A stretch of 40,261 nucleotides of DNA from the NCBI GenBank assembly GCA_944391705.1, contig CALXUN010000015.1:1-40261 (forward strand). Direction: 5' to 3'. Positions 24,158-34,303 of the stretch are shown one piece after another. The translations under genes and the position numbers were made by a program. Below the pieces are notes generated by a model that worked only from the letters and a program-made list of their open reading frames with translations, was not told where the DNA came from and did not search any database. Every line of letters starts with the position of its first letter. The stretch's first letter is position 1. Source of the DNA: an uncultured Alphaproteobacteria bacterium. Lineage in GTDB: Bacteria > Pseudomonadota > Alphaproteobacteria > RF32 > CAG-239.

Positions 24158-24186
24158 TTGCATTTAAATTGAGTTGCCTTTATAGA
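24158..24186 (+). promoter_or_regulatory. sigma70-type promoter of the glgB-glgX-malQ operon
   Basis: TTGCAT (24158-24163), 17-bp spacer, TATAGA (24181-24186). This leaves a leader of about 50 bases before glgB, ending in CAGGAGGTC. Confidence 0.6.
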
Positions 24187-24241
24187 TATAGATTAAGTGT
24201 TGTAAGGGTATTATTTTGACTATATCAATTCAGGAGGTCTA

Positions 24242-26440
24242 ATGGAAAATTTATTATCTAAAGAAGAAATGAATGCCGTTATTGACGGCGACCATGGCAA
24301 TGTTTTTGCCGTATTGGGAATCCATCGCGACAAGGGCAGCAAAAACGTGTTTATCCGTACTTATCAGCCGCATACAAAAGCAGTGGAACTCTTAGATGAA
24401 AACAACAATTCTTTAGGTATGATGACCTGCCTGGATGAGCGCGGGTTTTATCAGATTAATCTCGGTTTGCAGGATAACTTTAAATATCGTTTCCGGATTA
24501 CAAATGATCTGGGTAATGTTTACATTAAAGAGGACACATACCGTTTTCAACCGACGCTTGGCGATATAGACGTGTATCTTTTTGCCGAAGGAAACCACCA
24601 CGATATTTATAAAAAACTGGGTGCGCATGTTATGGAAATGGATGGCGTCAAGGGGGTTGGTTTTGCCGTGTGGGCACCGAATGCAAAACGCGTTTCGGTG
24701 GTTGGAAATTTTAACGCCTGGGACGGACGCGTTGATGTTATGCGTAAGCATCCGACCTGCGGTATATGGGATATTTTTATTCCGGGAATCGGCGAAGGTG
24801 AAGTTTATAAATATGAAATCAAAACCCAGCAGGATTATATTTTGTGCAAGTCTGATCCAGTCGCTTTTTATGCCGAAAAACGTCCGCGGACGGCATCCAT
24901 TGTTTATGATTTGAATCATTATAACTGGAATGACCGAGAATGGATGACATATCGGGAATCGTATAACAGTTTCGATAAACCGATGTCGATTTATGAAGTC
25001 CATTTGGGGTCATGGCGGCGTAAAGGCGAACATGGCGAAGAATATCTGACTTATCGTGAGTTTGCAGATTATCTGGTGCCGTATGTGGTGAATATGGGTT
25101 TTACCCATGTCGAATTTTTGCCTTTATGCGAACATCCTCTGGATGCTTCCTGGGGATATCAGGTAACGGGTTTGTTTGCACCGACGTCGCGTTTTGGTAC
25201 GCCGGATGATTTCAGGTATATGATTGATAAATTCCATCAGGCCAATATCGGCGTGATTATGGACTGGGTGCCGGCGCACTTCCCGAAAGACGGGCATGGT
25301 CTGGTTGAATTTGACGGTACGCATTTGTATGAACATGCTGATCCGCGCAAGGGTGAACATAAAGACTGGGGCACTAAAATCTATAATTACGGACGCACCG
25401 AGGTTTGCAACATTTTATGCGCCAGTGCTTTATACTGGATGAAAGAATATCATATCGACGGTTTACGTGTTGATGCAGTTGCTTCCATGCTTTATCTGGA
25501 TTATTCGCGCAAACCCGGTGAATGGATTCCGAACCAGTACGGCGGCAACGAAAACCTGGAAGCGATTTCTTTTTTGCGTAAAATGAATGAACTGGTTTAT
25601 GGCGAAAATCACGGTGTGTTAACCTGCGCCGAAGAATCCACCGCCTGGCCGATGGTATCACGACCGACTTCCATGGGCGGTTTGGGCTTCGGCTATAAAT
25701 GGAACATGGGCTGGATGAATGATACGCTGCGTTATATCAGTCATGAACCGATACACCGTAAATATCATCACGGGCTTTTGACTTTCGGTCTTTTATATGC
25801 TTTTAACGAGAACTTTATTCTGCCGATTTCACATGATGAAGTTGTGCATGGCAAAGGATCCATGCTTGGAAAAATGCCGGGCGATGAGTGGCAGAAGTTT
25901 GCCAACTTACGCGCTTATTACGGCTTTATGTGGACACATCCGGGTAAAAAGCTTTTGTTTATGGGCTGCGAATTCGGACAGGACTGGGAATGGAATGCGG
26001 AAGAGAGCTTGCGCTGGCACTTGTTGCAGTATCCGATGTATAAAGGCATGCAAAACTGTGTACGCGATTTGAACCTGATGTATAAAGGCAATGCGCCGCT
26101 TTATGAAGTTGATTTTGATTATCACGGTTTTGAATGGATTGACCACGCAGATTGCGATGACAGTGTTATATCTTATATCCGTAAAGGACATAATCCTGAC
26201 GACTATCTGATTGTTGTCTGCAATTTTACGCCGGTGGTGCGCCATAATTACCGGGTAGGGGTTAACGAAGCCTGCCGCTATCAGGAAATTTTTAACAGCG
26301 ATGATAAAAACTATTGGGGCAGCGGTGTTAGAAACGAAGGCCTGATTGAAGTGCAAGGACAGGGGTGGAATATGAAACCGTATTCCATTGAAATTGTTTT
26401 GCCGCCATTGTCGACAATTGTTATTAAACCGATCAGGTAA
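24242..26440 (+). CDS. glgB: 1,4-alpha-glucan branching enzyme
   Basis: Creates alpha-1,6 branches in glycogen by moving short glucan chains. The 732-residue protein has an N-terminal CBM48-like domain pair (about 10-220) and the GH13 TIM barrel. Catalytic residues are D411 in [12 protein letters not shown]464 in CAEESTAWP and D532 in ISHDEVVHG, whose spacing is identical to E. coli GlgB. A near-perfect AGGAGG ribosome-binding site precedes the ATG. It is the first gene of an operon: glgX follows after 59 bases, then malQ. Confidence 0.98.
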   Translation: MENLLSKEEMNAVIDGDHGNVFAVLGIHRDKGSKNVFIRTYQPHTKAVELLDENNNSLGMMTCLDERGFYQINLGLQDNFKYRFRITNDLGNVYIKEDTYRFQPTLGDIDVYLFAEGNHHDIYKKLGAHVMEMDGVKGVGFAVWAPNAKRVSVVGNFNAWDGRVDVMRKHPTCGIWDIFIPGIGEGEVYKYEIKTQQDYILCKSDPVAFYAEKRPRTASIVYDLNHYNWNDREWMTYRESYNSFDKPMSIYEVHLGSWRRKGEHGEEYLTYREFADYLVPYVVNMGFTHVEFLPLCEHPLDASWGYQVTGLFAPTSRFGTPDDFRYMIDKFHQANIGVIMDWVPAHFPKDGHGLVEFDGTHLYEHADPRKGEHKDWGTKIYNYGRTEVCNILCASALYWMKEYHIDGLRVDAVASMLYLDYSRKPGEWIPNQYGGNENLEAISFLRKMNELVYGENHGVLTCAEESTAWPMVSRPTSMGGLGFGYKWNMGWMNDTLRYISHEPIHRKYHHGLLTFGLLYAFNENFILPISHDEVVHGKGSMLGKMPGDEWQKFANLRAYYGFMWTHPGKKLLFMGCEFGQDWEWNAEESLRWHLLQYPMYKGMQNCVRDLNLMYKGNAPLYEVDFDYHGFEWIDHADCDDSVISYIRKGHNPDDYLIVVCNFTPVVRHNYRVGVNEACRYQEIFNSDDKNYWGSGVRNEGLIEVQGQGWNMKPYSIEIVLPPLSTIVIKPIR

Positions 26441-26499
26441 ATTTGTTAATCTTTTTATGTTTATAATATAAAGAGGTTAGAAAAATGTAAGGAGATTAA

Positions 26500-28575
26500 A
26501 TGCAGTCTGTTAAAATCCGTTCGGGTAATACTTATCCTTTAGGCGCAACTTATGACGGAAAAGGCGTTAATTTTGCTTTATTCTCCGCCAATGCGGAAAA
26601 GGTCGAACTGTGCTTGTTTGACAAGAGCGGCGTAACAGAGCAGTTGCGGATAGCCATTACGGAAAATGACCACGGTATCTGGCATGCTTATGTTCAGGGG
26701 CTGGAACCTGGACAAATATACGGTTATCGTGTGTACGGTCCGTATGAACCGTTGCGGGGAAAGCGTTTTAACCCCAACAAGCTGTTGCTTGATCCGTATG
26801 CCAAGCAGTTGTCCGGAAAACTTATCTGGCACAAGGCCATATTCGGCTATGATCTGGACAGCCCTGAAAAAGACCTGTCTTTTTCAGAGCTTGACAGTGC
26901 GCCGTATGTGCCTAAAGCCGTCGTCGTTGATGACAATGCGTTTGATTGGGAAGAAGATGTTCGTCCGCAATGTCCTTTTCCGGAAAGTGTTATTTATGAA
27001 TTGCATCCCAAAGGGTATACCCTGCTGCATCCGCGGGTGGAGGATAAATGCCGCGGAAAATTTTCCGGTCTGGCTTCCAAAAGCGTCGTCAATTATTTGA
27101 AATGGCTCGGGGTAACGGCCGTGGAACTTTTGCCGTCCCATGCTTTTTTCCGGGAAAAAATCGGTAAGGATACTATCAACTACTGGGGCTATGAATCGCT
27201 GGCTTTTTTTGCGCCGGAACCTTCATATCTGATTAACGGCGATATCAATGAATTTAAAGCTATGGTCAAGGCTTTACATTGCCATGGGCTGGAAGTTATT
27301 TTGGATGTCGTTTATAACCATACCGGAGAGGGAAACCAGCTCGGGCCGACGCTTTGTTACCGCGGCATAGACAATGAAAGTTATTATACCCTGGATAAAA
27401 ACAACAAGCGTTTTTATTATGACAGCACAGGCTGCGGCGCTTCTTTTAATCTGCAAAATCCGAACGTTTTAACGCTGGTTATGGACTCTTTAAGATACTG
27501 GGTTCAAAAAATGCATGTTGACGGGTTTCGTCTGGATTTGGCTTCAAGCTTAAGCCGGACGGATACTTCTTTTACGACTCGCAGCGGTTTTTTAATGGCG
27601 GCGTATCAGGATGAGGTTTTAAAAAACGTCAAAATGATTGCCGAACCGTGGGATATCGGTATGGGCGGGTATCAGATAGGCGCCTTTCCCCCGGGCTGGG
27701 CTGAATGGAACGATCGTTTCCGCGATGTTATCCGTCGTTTTTGGCGCGGCGATGAGCGCCAAGTCAGCGAGTTTGCCAGCCGGATTGCCGGATCAAGCGA
27801 TATTTTCGGTTATAATAACCGGAACTTGTGGAGCAGTATTAATTTTATTACGGCACATGATGGTTTCTGTTTACATGACTTGGTTACATATAATCAAAAA
27901 CATAATGAAGTTAACGGTGAAAACAACCGCGACGGCAGTGACGCCAATTGGAGCTGGAACTCCGGCCTGGAAGGCATGACGGAAGACAGTCATGTTAATG
28001 AAAACAGAAAGCGCCGGGCAAAAGCATTGATGGCAACTTTGCTTTTATCATTCGGTACGCCGATGCTGTTTGCAGGCGATGAATTTGCCAACACCCAGTT
28101 CGGCAATAACAATCCGTATTGTCAGGATAATGTCATTACGTGGATTGTCTGGGAAGCCATTACGATGAATGACCGTAATTTTGCACGTTATGTTCACAAC
28201 CTGATAAAATTGCGGCGCCGGTTGAATATTTTTAAGAATGATCACTTTTTCACCGGGCAGCCTTTTAACAAAAAAGGTTTTAAGGATTTGGCCTGGTATA
28301 CGGAGCGCGGAACCGAATTTACCGATGCGGACTGGCATGCGACCGGACGAAAGTCACTGGCTTATCTTACTTATTTTCCGGGACGGCTGCTGATGACGAT
28401 TTTTAATGCTGAAAGCCGGGATATTTCTTGGCAGCTTCCGCTTTTAAAAAGAACAAAAAAATGGAAGATTGTTTTGGATACATCCGGAAAAATTCAATCT
28501 GGTACAACTCCGGAACCGGGCAAAACAATCGTGGTGCCGGCATGGTCGGTCGTGGTTATGGAGATTAGTGTTTGA
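26500..28575 (+). CDS. glgX: Glycogen debranching enzyme
   Basis: Hydrolyses alpha-1,6 branches of limit dextrins. The 691-residue length and GlgX layout fit: an N-terminal CBM48 domain (about 8-120, GATYDGKGVNFALFSANAEKV) then GH13. Catalytic residues are D346 in DGFRLDLASS, E382 in IAEPWDIG and D454 in TAHDGFCLHDL; the signatures DVVYNHTGEGN and NGENNRDGSDANWSWN are present. AAGGAGA precedes the ATG. It overlaps no gene; malQ starts 36 bases later. Confidence 0.97.
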   Translation: MQSVKIRSGNTYPLGATYDGKGVNFALFSANAEKVELCLFDKSGVTEQLRIAITENDHGIWHAYVQGLEPGQIYGYRVYGPYEPLRGKRFNPNKLLLDPYAKQLSGKLIWHKAIFGYDLDSPEKDLSFSELDSAPYVPKAVVVDDNAFDWEEDVRPQCPFPESVIYELHPKGYTLLHPRVEDKCRGKFSGLASKSVVNYLKWLGVTAVELLPSHAFFREKIGKDTINYWGYESLAFFAPEPSYLINGDINEFKAMVKALHCHGLEVILDVVYNHTGEGNQLGPTLCYRGIDNESYYTLDKNNKRFYYDSTGCGASFNLQNPNVLTLVMDSLRYWVQKMHVDGFRLDLASSLSRTDTSFTTRSGFLMAAYQDEVLKNVKMIAEPWDIGMGGYQIGAFPPGWAEWNDRFRDVIRRFWRGDERQVSEFASRIAGSSDIFGYNNRNLWSSINFITAHDGFCLHDLVTYNQKHNEVNGENNRDGSDANWSWNSGLEGMTEDSHVNENRKRRAKALMATLLLSFGTPMLFAGDEFANTQFGNNNPYCQDNVITWIVWEAITMNDRNFARYVHNLIKLRRRLNIFKNDHFFTGQPFNKKGFKDLAWYTERGTEFTDADWHATGRKSLAYLTYFPGRLLMTIFNAESRDISWQLPLLKRTKKWKIVLDTSGKIQSGTTPEPGKTIVVPAWSVVVMEISV

Positions 28576-28610
28576 TTTTGCTGCCAGAGCAGCTGAAACC
28601 GGAGGAACTT

Positions 28611-30770
28611 ATGGATAAAAATTTGTGCTTGCTGGCCGATAAACTTGGTATAGCCAGATGTTTTTCTGATGGCGGGGTTAGTAAACAATCATACACTGTC
28701 AGTGAAGATGTTATCAAGTTCTTTTGTACCCAATACGGATTTAATGTCAGGACGCCGGAAGAAACGGTTTCCTCTTTGAAAAAAGCAGAAAATTCTTGTT
28801 GGAAAAAGACGCTTGAAAATATTGTCATCTTACGGTGCAATGAATTGAAATTTCCGGCAGTTTTGGATAAAAAACAACTTGACGAATCTGTTAAAATACA
28901 GATTTTTCCGCGAAATGTCCCGGATAAAAAAATAAAGGCCCGGGATGTTTCTTTTGTGATGGATGTAACAAATGAGAGCAGAGTATTCGGCAGCCGGGAA
29001 AGGGTAAAGGTGTGGTTCTCTTTGCAAGATAAACCGGCTTACGGCTATTATGACATGGTTTTGGAATGCGGTACGGAAAAATATTTGACAATTTTAGCCG
29101 TTGTCCCGGAAACATGCTACACAACCTCTGAAGTTGAAAGTGCCAAACTCTGGGGGTACAGTCTGCAGCTGTATTCATTAAAAAGCCGCCGCAACTGGGG
29201 GGTCGGTGATTTTACTGATTTGGCGGAAATCGCAACCATGTGTGCCCGGGCCGGGGCAGATGTTATCGGATTAAACCCGTTGAATGTTTTGTTTCATGAC
29301 TGTCCGGAAAATGCCAGTCCGTATTCTTCCATCAGCCGTTTGTTTTTAAATCCGATATATATTGATGTTGAAAAGGTTCCGGGTTTTAACGCCGTGGATA
29401 ATGAAGCGCTGCAGCAAGAAATTAGAGATGCCAGAGAGGGAGAACTGATTGATTATACCAAGGTTTATAATCTTAAAATAAAAGTGTTGCGGCAGTTGTT
29501 CCACTATCTGCAGCATGATGAAAATTATTTGCATCGGTTTCAGGCTTTTGAACAGGACAAAGGGTATGATTTGGAAATGTTGGCTGCGTTTCAGGCCATT
29601 TATCATCAACAATTTAAAGCCCATGGGGGCGGGTGGTTTTCCTGGGATAAGAATTTACAAAATCCGCAATCTTTGAAAGTTGCCGAATTCAGAGAGCAAA
29701 ACAAGGAAGATATCGAATTTTTCAAATTTTTGCAATTTGAGGCAGACAGGCAGTTAAAGATTGTTTATGAAAAAATCCGCGAGCTTGGTTTAAAAGTCGG
29801 GTTATATCGCGATATGCCGGTCGGTGTGTGCAAAGACAGTGCCGAATTGTGGGTGGATCGTTACGCTTTTATTGATAAGGCCGGAGCCGGTGCGCCGCCG
29901 GATGCTTTCTTTCCTCAGGGGCAAAAGTGGTGCCTGGGTGCTTTCAATCCGTATGAATTGAAAAACCGCGCTTATGAACCTTATTTAAAAATATTACGGG
30001 CCAATATGGAATATGCCGGTGCCTTGAGAATTGATCATGTTATGGGACTGATGCGTTTGTTTATGATGCCTGATGACAAAGATGAAGGGACGTATATTTA
30101 CTATAATTTTGAAGATATGCTTAATCTTTTGGCATTGGAAAGCCATTTGCACCGATGTGTTATCGTCGGTGAGAGCATCGGTAATGTGCCGGATGGTTTT
30201 ATGGATAAAATCAAAGAGCGAAACATTCATGCCATCAGCGTTTTATGGTCCGAACGCTGGAATGAGGGCGGCGGCGATTTTAAGATGCCGGGCGATTATC
30301 CGGAAGATGCTTTTGTCTCAATCGGAACCCATGATATGCCGCCTTTGAAAATGTGGTGGTTCGGATATGATATTGAATTAAAACATTCTTTGAAAATGAT
30401 TGATGATGAAGGACGTTTGGGGGCTTATAAACTCAGAGAACAAGACCGTTACAGGCTTTTAAAGGTTTTGGATTGTGCCGGCGTATGGCCTTCGGATCGT
30501 CCGCGCTTGGGAAATTATCTGTATGGCGAGGGATATCCGGAAGGGATTGAAGAAGCCGTCCATAAGCTTGCGGCAAAAGCACCATGTAAGGTTGTGTTAT
30601 TGCAGCTTGAAGACATTTTCGGGGTTGATGTCGAACAAAATCTCCCGGGAACGGATATTGATAAATACCCGAATTGGCGGCATCGACTGCCGGTTGATTT
30701 GGAGGATGTTGAAAATTCAGAAGCTTATAAGCGTAATGTTTCAGCAGTTAAAAGTGTTCGGAAGGGTTAA
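28611..30770 (+). CDS. malQ: 4-alpha-glucanotransferase (amylomaltase)
   Basis: Transfers glucan segments between maltodextrins and releases glucose (GH77). From the ATG at 28611 it has 719 residues. Catalytic residues are D475 in ALRIDHVMGL, E521 in IVGESIGNVPD and D575 in IGTHDMPPLK. An N-terminal extension (about 1-150) before the barrel is typical of the larger, proteobacterial type of MalQ. The ATG is chosen because GGAGGAA lies 5 bases upstream; an in-frame TTG at 28572 that overlaps the glgX stop is a weaker option. It is the third gene of the glucan operon. Confidence 0.95.
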   Translation: MDKNLCLLADKLGIARCFSDGGVSKQSYTVSEDVIKFFCTQYGFNVRTPEETVSSLKKAENSCWKKTLENIVILRCNELKFPAVLDKKQLDESVKIQIFPRNVPDKKIKARDVSFVMDVTNESRVFGSRERVKVWFSLQDKPAYGYYDMVLECGTEKYLTILAVVPETCYTTSEVESAKLWGYSLQLYSLKSRRNWGVGDFTDLAEIATMCARAGADVIGLNPLNVLFHDCPENASPYSSISRLFLNPIYIDVEKVPGFNAVDNEALQQEIRDAREGELIDYTKVYNLKIKVLRQLFHYLQHDENYLHRFQAFEQDKGYDLEMLAAFQAIYHQQFKAHGGGWFSWDKNLQNPQSLKVAEFREQNKEDIEFFKFLQFEADRQLKIVYEKIRELGLKVGLYRDMPVGVCKDSAELWVDRYAFIDKAGAGAPPDAFFPQGQKWCLGAFNPYELKNRAYEPYLKILRANMEYAGALRIDHVMGLMRLFMMPDDKDEGTYIYYNFEDMLNLLALESHLHRCVIVGESIGNVPDGFMDKIKERNIHAISVLWSERWNEGGGDFKMPGDYPEDAFVSIGTHDMPPLKMWWFGYDIELKHSLKMIDDEGRLGAYKLREQDRYRLLKVLDCAGVWPSDRPRLGNYLYGEGYPEGIEEAVHKLAAKAPCKVVLLQLEDIFGVDVEQNLPGTDIDKYPNWRHRLPVDLEDVENSEAYKRNVSAVKSVRKG

Positions 30771-30789
30771 ATTGTTTTAGGAAAAAATA

Positions 30790-31185
30790 ATGCAGTTATT
30801 TCATACGAAAACAAAAAAAATTTTAGGAATTTTACTTGTCTTGGTTGCCGCGTTTGCGGGCGTTAAAGCCTATGAAGGCCGGAAAATCAGCCGGTGTCTG
30901 GATAATGCCATGGTTTGGGATTATGACGAAGGGCGCTGCCGGAATGATTGCTTGAAGTGGGGAGAAAGTTTCGGCTGTATTAAACTGACACCGGAAGAAA
31001 CCGAAAAAATTGCCAGATGCCGTTACGAATCGGACTGTTTAAGCGATGAGATGATACGGACGATATGTTTGCGTAACGAAAAGGCTTATAATGAGAGCAG
31101 CCGTAACTGCAAATATGATTTCAAGCCCGAATTATGTCATAAGCTTTCCGGAATGTGGACTTATCCGTCAAGCTGCGGCGAATAA
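30790..31185 (+). CDS. Cys-rich secreted protein of unknown function
   Basis: The 131-residue product has an N-terminal hydrophobic segment (about 10-26), which may be a cleaved signal or an anchor, and ten cysteines spread through the mature part (SRCLDN, EGRCRNDC, FGCIKL, ARCRYESDCL, RTICLR, NCKYD, LCHKL, SSCGE). This suggests several disulphides and a periplasmic or surface location. It begins 19 bases after malQ and has a weak AGGAA site, so it probably belongs to the same transcript. No family is recognised and a role in glucan metabolism is not supported. Confidence 0.7.
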   Translation: MQLFHTKTKKILGILLVLVAAFAGVKAYEGRKISRCLDNAMVWDYDEGRCRNDCLKWGESFGCIKLTPEETEKIARCRYESDCLSDEMIRTICLRNEKAYNESSRNCKYDFKPELCHKLSGMWTYPSSCGE

Positions 31186-31190
31186 AGAGG

Positions 31191-31925
31191 TTATTTTTGC
31201 CGGAAATGATTGATGATGCCGTAAAGGGTGTTTAACTCCTGTTCAGTCATCTGGCCGCGGGTAAAAATGTTGTGCAGGTTACGCAGCAGAGTCGGGCGCT
31301 TTTCTTCATCCTGCAGGTTTTTAAAATCCGTAAGCGATTGTTCCAAAAATTCCAAAAATTTCAAAAGCTGCTCTTTAGATGCCGGGTGCGTTGCGTTGGT
31401 AATGAATTGTTCTGCCGGTGCATTAATTTGAGTTTTGTACCATTCGTAACCCACCAGCAAAACGGCCTGGGATAAATTTAGCGAACAATGTTTCGGATTA
31501 AGCGGAATTTCAATAATAGCATCGGCTAATGAAACATCGTCATTTTCAAGTCCGGTTCTTTCAGGTCCGAACAGTATGCCGCACCGGCTGCCGGATTGAA
31601 TGGCAGAATTAAGCGGCTCCATAACCTTTTCTGCTGTATAAACGGTTTTTATCTGATTGCGGCGGCGGGCGGTTGTGGCATAAAGAACATTTAAATCAGC
31701 AACGGCTTCTGTAACGGAGGTGAAAATTTCGGCATTTTGCAGAATTTCACCGGCACCGGAAGATGCGGCCACGGCTTTTTCTGACAGATGGTCTTCCCGC
31801 GGATTGACCAGACGCATTTGACATAAGCCGCAATTCATCATCGCCCGGGCAGCCATACCAACATTTTCAGCCATCTGCGGGCATACCAGAATAATGACCG
31901 GCTGGGTAAAATTTTTATCAGTCAT
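31191..31925 (-). CDS. trmJ: TrmJ-type tRNA 2'-O-methyltransferase
   Basis: Methylates the 2'-O of position 32 in the tRNA anticodon loop (SPOUT class, SpoU group). The 244-residue protein carries the three SpoU motifs: ENVGMAARAMMNCG (about 20-33), GRILFGPERTGL-like CGILFGPERTGLEN and IEIPLNPKHCSLNLSQAV. Its length and C-terminal helical extension (about 170-244) fit TrmJ. Start codon is 2 bases after the preceding stop, so it is translated with the upstream gene 31928-32545. It is convergent with the Cys-rich gene at 30790-31185, with only 5 bases between them. Confidence 0.88.
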   Translation of the reverse strand: MTDKNFTQPVIILVCPQMAENVGMAARAMMNCGLCQMRLVNPREDHLSEKAVAASSGAGEILQNAEIFTSVTEAVADLNVLYATTARRRNQIKTVYTAEKVMEPLNSAIQSGSRCGILFGPERTGLENDDVSLADAIIEIPLNPKHCSLNLSQAVLLVGYEWYKTQINAPAEQFITNATHPASKEQLLKFLEFLEQSLTDFKNLQDEEKRPTLLRNLHNIFTRGQMTEQELNTLYGIINHFRQK

Positions 31926-31927
31926 AC

Positions 31928-32545
31928 TTAGTCTGTTCCAAGGATATCCATAGTGTTGAACAACAGGTTGTTAAAGTCTAAGCCGGTGTAATCTTCCACA
32001 ATGTTATAAACACTTGAAAACATTAAGCTTAACGGATCATCGCCGGCATTGGTCGTGACATCTTGCAGGCTTTGCTGCAGAGTTTCCTTATAATCGGACG
32101 GCATGTCTTTTATTTTTTGGTCATAAGAATCCGGAATGTTGTAGCCCATGTTTCTTAAATGCTCAAGCATAACAATCATGTTGTGGCGGTTAACCTCAGG
32201 TGCAATCATTTCCTGGCCCATGGCGGTTGTATAAGTCGTAGCTTCGCCGATGTAGTTTAATTTACCATGCTGGCCGCTGCCGCGCCAGGTCCGCACGCCG
32301 CTGCGGTCGCGGGCACGAGCCCACGGATCGACCGGAAGCATTTCACCGCCTGTCGGACCATTGGCATAAATGGGTGAATCGGTGATGTCGCCGCCGGTAC
32401 CATTACCGATATTGTCGCCGAAATAACCGTCATTGGGGGACGGTGGCTGCGGCACCCAGGGGTTGGCCGGAAGCTGGGCCTGAGCAACCATGCTCCACAG
32501 GCATAAGACCATGGCGGCAGATAACGCGGATAAAATTCTGGTCAT
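31928..32545 (-). CDS. Secreted protein of unknown function, Pro/Gly-rich N-terminus
   Basis: The 205-residue protein has a signal peptide (about 1-23, cleavage after AQA), then a Pro/Asn/Gly-rich linker (about 24-80) with a basic RARDRSGVRTWRGSGQHG segment, and a helical C-terminal part (about 115-205) with no known motif. AAGGAGA precedes the ATG. Its stop is 2 bases before the trmJ start, so it and trmJ form an operon. The pairing is unexpected because the two products act in different compartments. Confidence 0.75.
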   Translation of the reverse strand: MTRILSALSAAMVLCLWSMVAQAQLPANPWVPQPPSPNDGYFGDNIGNGTGGDITDSPIYANGPTGGEMLPVDPWARARDRSGVRTWRGSGQHGKLNYIGEATTYTTAMGQEMIAPEVNRHNMIVMLEHLRNMGYNIPDSYDQKIKDMPSDYKETLQQSLQDVTTNAGDDPLSLMFSSVYNIVEDYTGLDFNNLLFNTMDILGTD

Positions 32546-32635
32546 TGTTTTCTCCTTTGATGCAACAGCTGTTTATCAATATGTATTTATTGTATCATAA
32601 AAATAATAAAATAACAGTTACAATATTGTTGCATT

Positions 32636-33316
32636 TTATTTTTTGCTTTTCAAGAGATTGATTTCTTCCTGGAGTTGTTTAATCCGGATTTGCAATTTTT
32701 TTATGTCTTCATCAACCGGATCCGTTTGGTTTTTATCAACGGCATAAGCACAAAACTTTTTGTCCGTAGAGCTTTTTTTAACGGTTTCATGAGCCGGTAC
32801 GCCGACAACGGTAACACCGGCGGCAACGTTTTTGACAACAACTGCGTTGGAACCGATTTTGACGTCATTACCGATTTTTATCGGACCTAAAACCTGAGCG
32901 CCGGAGCCGATAATGACATTATTGCCGATTGTCGGGTGGCGTTTATTCATCACTTTTCCGTTTTTATCAAAAACCATTGTTCCGCCCAGCGTGACATCAT
33001 GATACATCGTAACATTGTTGCCGATTTCTGAAGTTTCACCAATCACGACCCCCATACCGTGATCAATAAAAAAACCGCTGCCGATTTTGGCGCCGGGATG
33101 GATTTCAATGCCGGTTAAAAACCTGGTAACCTGGGATAGAAAACGTGCCGTCAGTTTCCAGTTTTTTCCCCATAACCAATGGTTAAGACGATACAGAGCA
33201 ATGGCATGAAACCCGGAAGAAAAAAGCAATGCCTGCAAACGAGTCCCGGTTGCGGGATCCCGGGCTATGACCGAATCTAAATCTTCCAAAATTAAAGACT
33301 TGTTTTTTCTTTTCAT
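32636..33316 (-). CDS. cysE: Serine O-acetyltransferase
   Basis: Makes O-acetylserine from serine and acetyl-CoA, the first step of cysteine biosynthesis. The 226-residue protein has the left-handed beta-helix with hexapeptide repeats (about 70-180): [57 protein letters not shown] and [14 protein letters not shown]. The DHG and HPT motifs hold the active-site histidine and substrate residues. The C-terminal tail (about 200-226) is a short coiled coil that is not standard. The gene lies alone; no cysK is near. Confidence 0.93.
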   Translation of the reverse strand: MKRKNKSLILEDLDSVIARDPATGTRLQALLFSSGFHAIALYRLNHWLWGKNWKLTARFLSQVTRFLTGIEIHPGAKIGSGFFIDHGMGVVIGETSEIGNNVTMYHDVTLGGTMVFDKNGKVMNKRHPTIGNNVIIGSGAQVLGPIKIGNDVKIGSNAVVVKNVAAGVTVVGVPAHETVKKSSTDKKFCAYAVDKNQTDPVDEDIKKLQIRIKQLQEEINLLKSKK

Positions 33317-33412
33317 TTTATGTATATTCCTTGAAAAATTAATAATTTTTTATGAAAATATATGATAAATTACATTAAAAAAGTAAATTTATAATAAAGA
33401 AGAGAATTATAT

Positions 33413-34171
33413 ATGGTTGAAGTTTTGTTTAACGGCCACGCCGGCCGTCTGGAAGGGCGTTATCATCAAAGCAGCCGTCCCGATGCTCCGGTTGCCCTGA
33501 TTTTGCATCCGCATCCGCAGTATGGCGGAACGATGAACAATAAAGTGGTTTACAGTTTGTTCAGTTGTTTTAAAGATTTGGGATTTTCTGTGCTGCGTTT
33601 TAATTTCAGAAGTGTGGGGCGTTCACAGGGACAGTTTGAAGACGGTCCCGGAGAACTTTCGGATGCCACAATTGCACTTGACTGGCTGCAACATCAAAAT
33701 CCGGATGCGCGCCAGTGCTGGATTGCCGGTTATTCTTTCGGTGCCTGGATTGCCTTGCAGCTTTTGATGCGGCGGCCGGACATTAATAATTTTATTGCCG
33801 TTTCGCCTCCGGCTAATGAAAAGGATTTTTCTTTTCTTGCCCCATGTCCGACTTCCGGGTTGATTGTGCAGGGCGGCGCAGATGAAATTGATAATCCCCA
33901 GCAAGTGGCGGCGTTGGCAAGGCGTCTGAATATGCAGCGCAATATATCGGTTGATTTTGCCATGATTGAAGAAGGTGATCATATGTATAATAACCATCTG
34001 GTTGATTTATATAAAGTGACCGGAAATTATGTGCTTGATGTTTTAAGCCGAAAGACACCGGCAAAGAAGAAAAGAGGCCGCCGCCGGAAAGCTGATGCCG
34101 AAGAAGAAAAGCTGCTTTTGGAAACGGCAGATGGCGACAGTGCTGATATTGAAGATGATTCCGATTTTTAA
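33413..34171 (+). CDS. Alpha/beta hydrolase (COG2945-like) with charged tail
   Basis: A cytoplasmic serine hydrolase. The nucleophile elbow is GYSFGAW (about 99-105), with a family-typical LILHPHPQYGGTMNNKVV near the N-terminus and GDHMYNN carrying the likely catalytic histidine. The first 215 residues fit the family length; the extra tail (about 216-252) is strongly basic (KKKRGRRRK) and then acidic (DADEEKL-type, ending IEDDSDF). This tail is unusual for an enzyme of this class. The ATG has no strong ribosome-binding site, only AAGAGAA. Substrate unknown. Confidence 0.88.
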   Translation: MVEVLFNGHAGRLEGRYHQSSRPDAPVALILHPHPQYGGTMNNKVVYSLFSCFKDLGFSVLRFNFRSVGRSQGQFEDGPGELSDATIALDWLQHQNPDARQCWIAGYSFGAWIALQLLMRRPDINNFIAVSPPANEKDFSFLAPCPTSGLIVQGGADEIDNPQQVAALARRLNMQRNISVDFAMIEEGDHMYNNHLVDLYKVTGNYVLDVLSRKTPAKKKRGRRRKADAEEEKLLLETADGDSADIEDDSDF

Positions 34172-34192
34172 TTTTTTGTTATACTAATTAAG

Positions 34193-34219
34193 CGCCGTTT
34201 GTATTGCGGCGTTTTTTTA
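34193..34219 (+). terminator. Terminator of the alpha/beta hydrolase gene
   Basis: Stem CGCCG / CGGCG with a nine-base loop, followed by seven T. It lies between the hydrolase gene and adiC. Confidence 0.7.
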
Positions 34220-34303
34220 TTTTAAACAATTTTTTTCTGCTGATTGTAATCCGGTTTTTTCGCACTAGTTAATAAGGACAAGTATTTGTTCTGGAGAAAA
34301 AAC

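Noticed and set aside
28572..28610. Upstream TTG start for malQ overlapping the glgX stop
   Set aside because: GGAGGAA placed 5 bases before the ATG at 28611 is a far better initiation site.
33339..33353. TTAA-N7-TTAT between cysE and the hydrolase gene
   Set aside because: One mismatch in an A/T-rich divergent region, and no functional link to the cell cycle.
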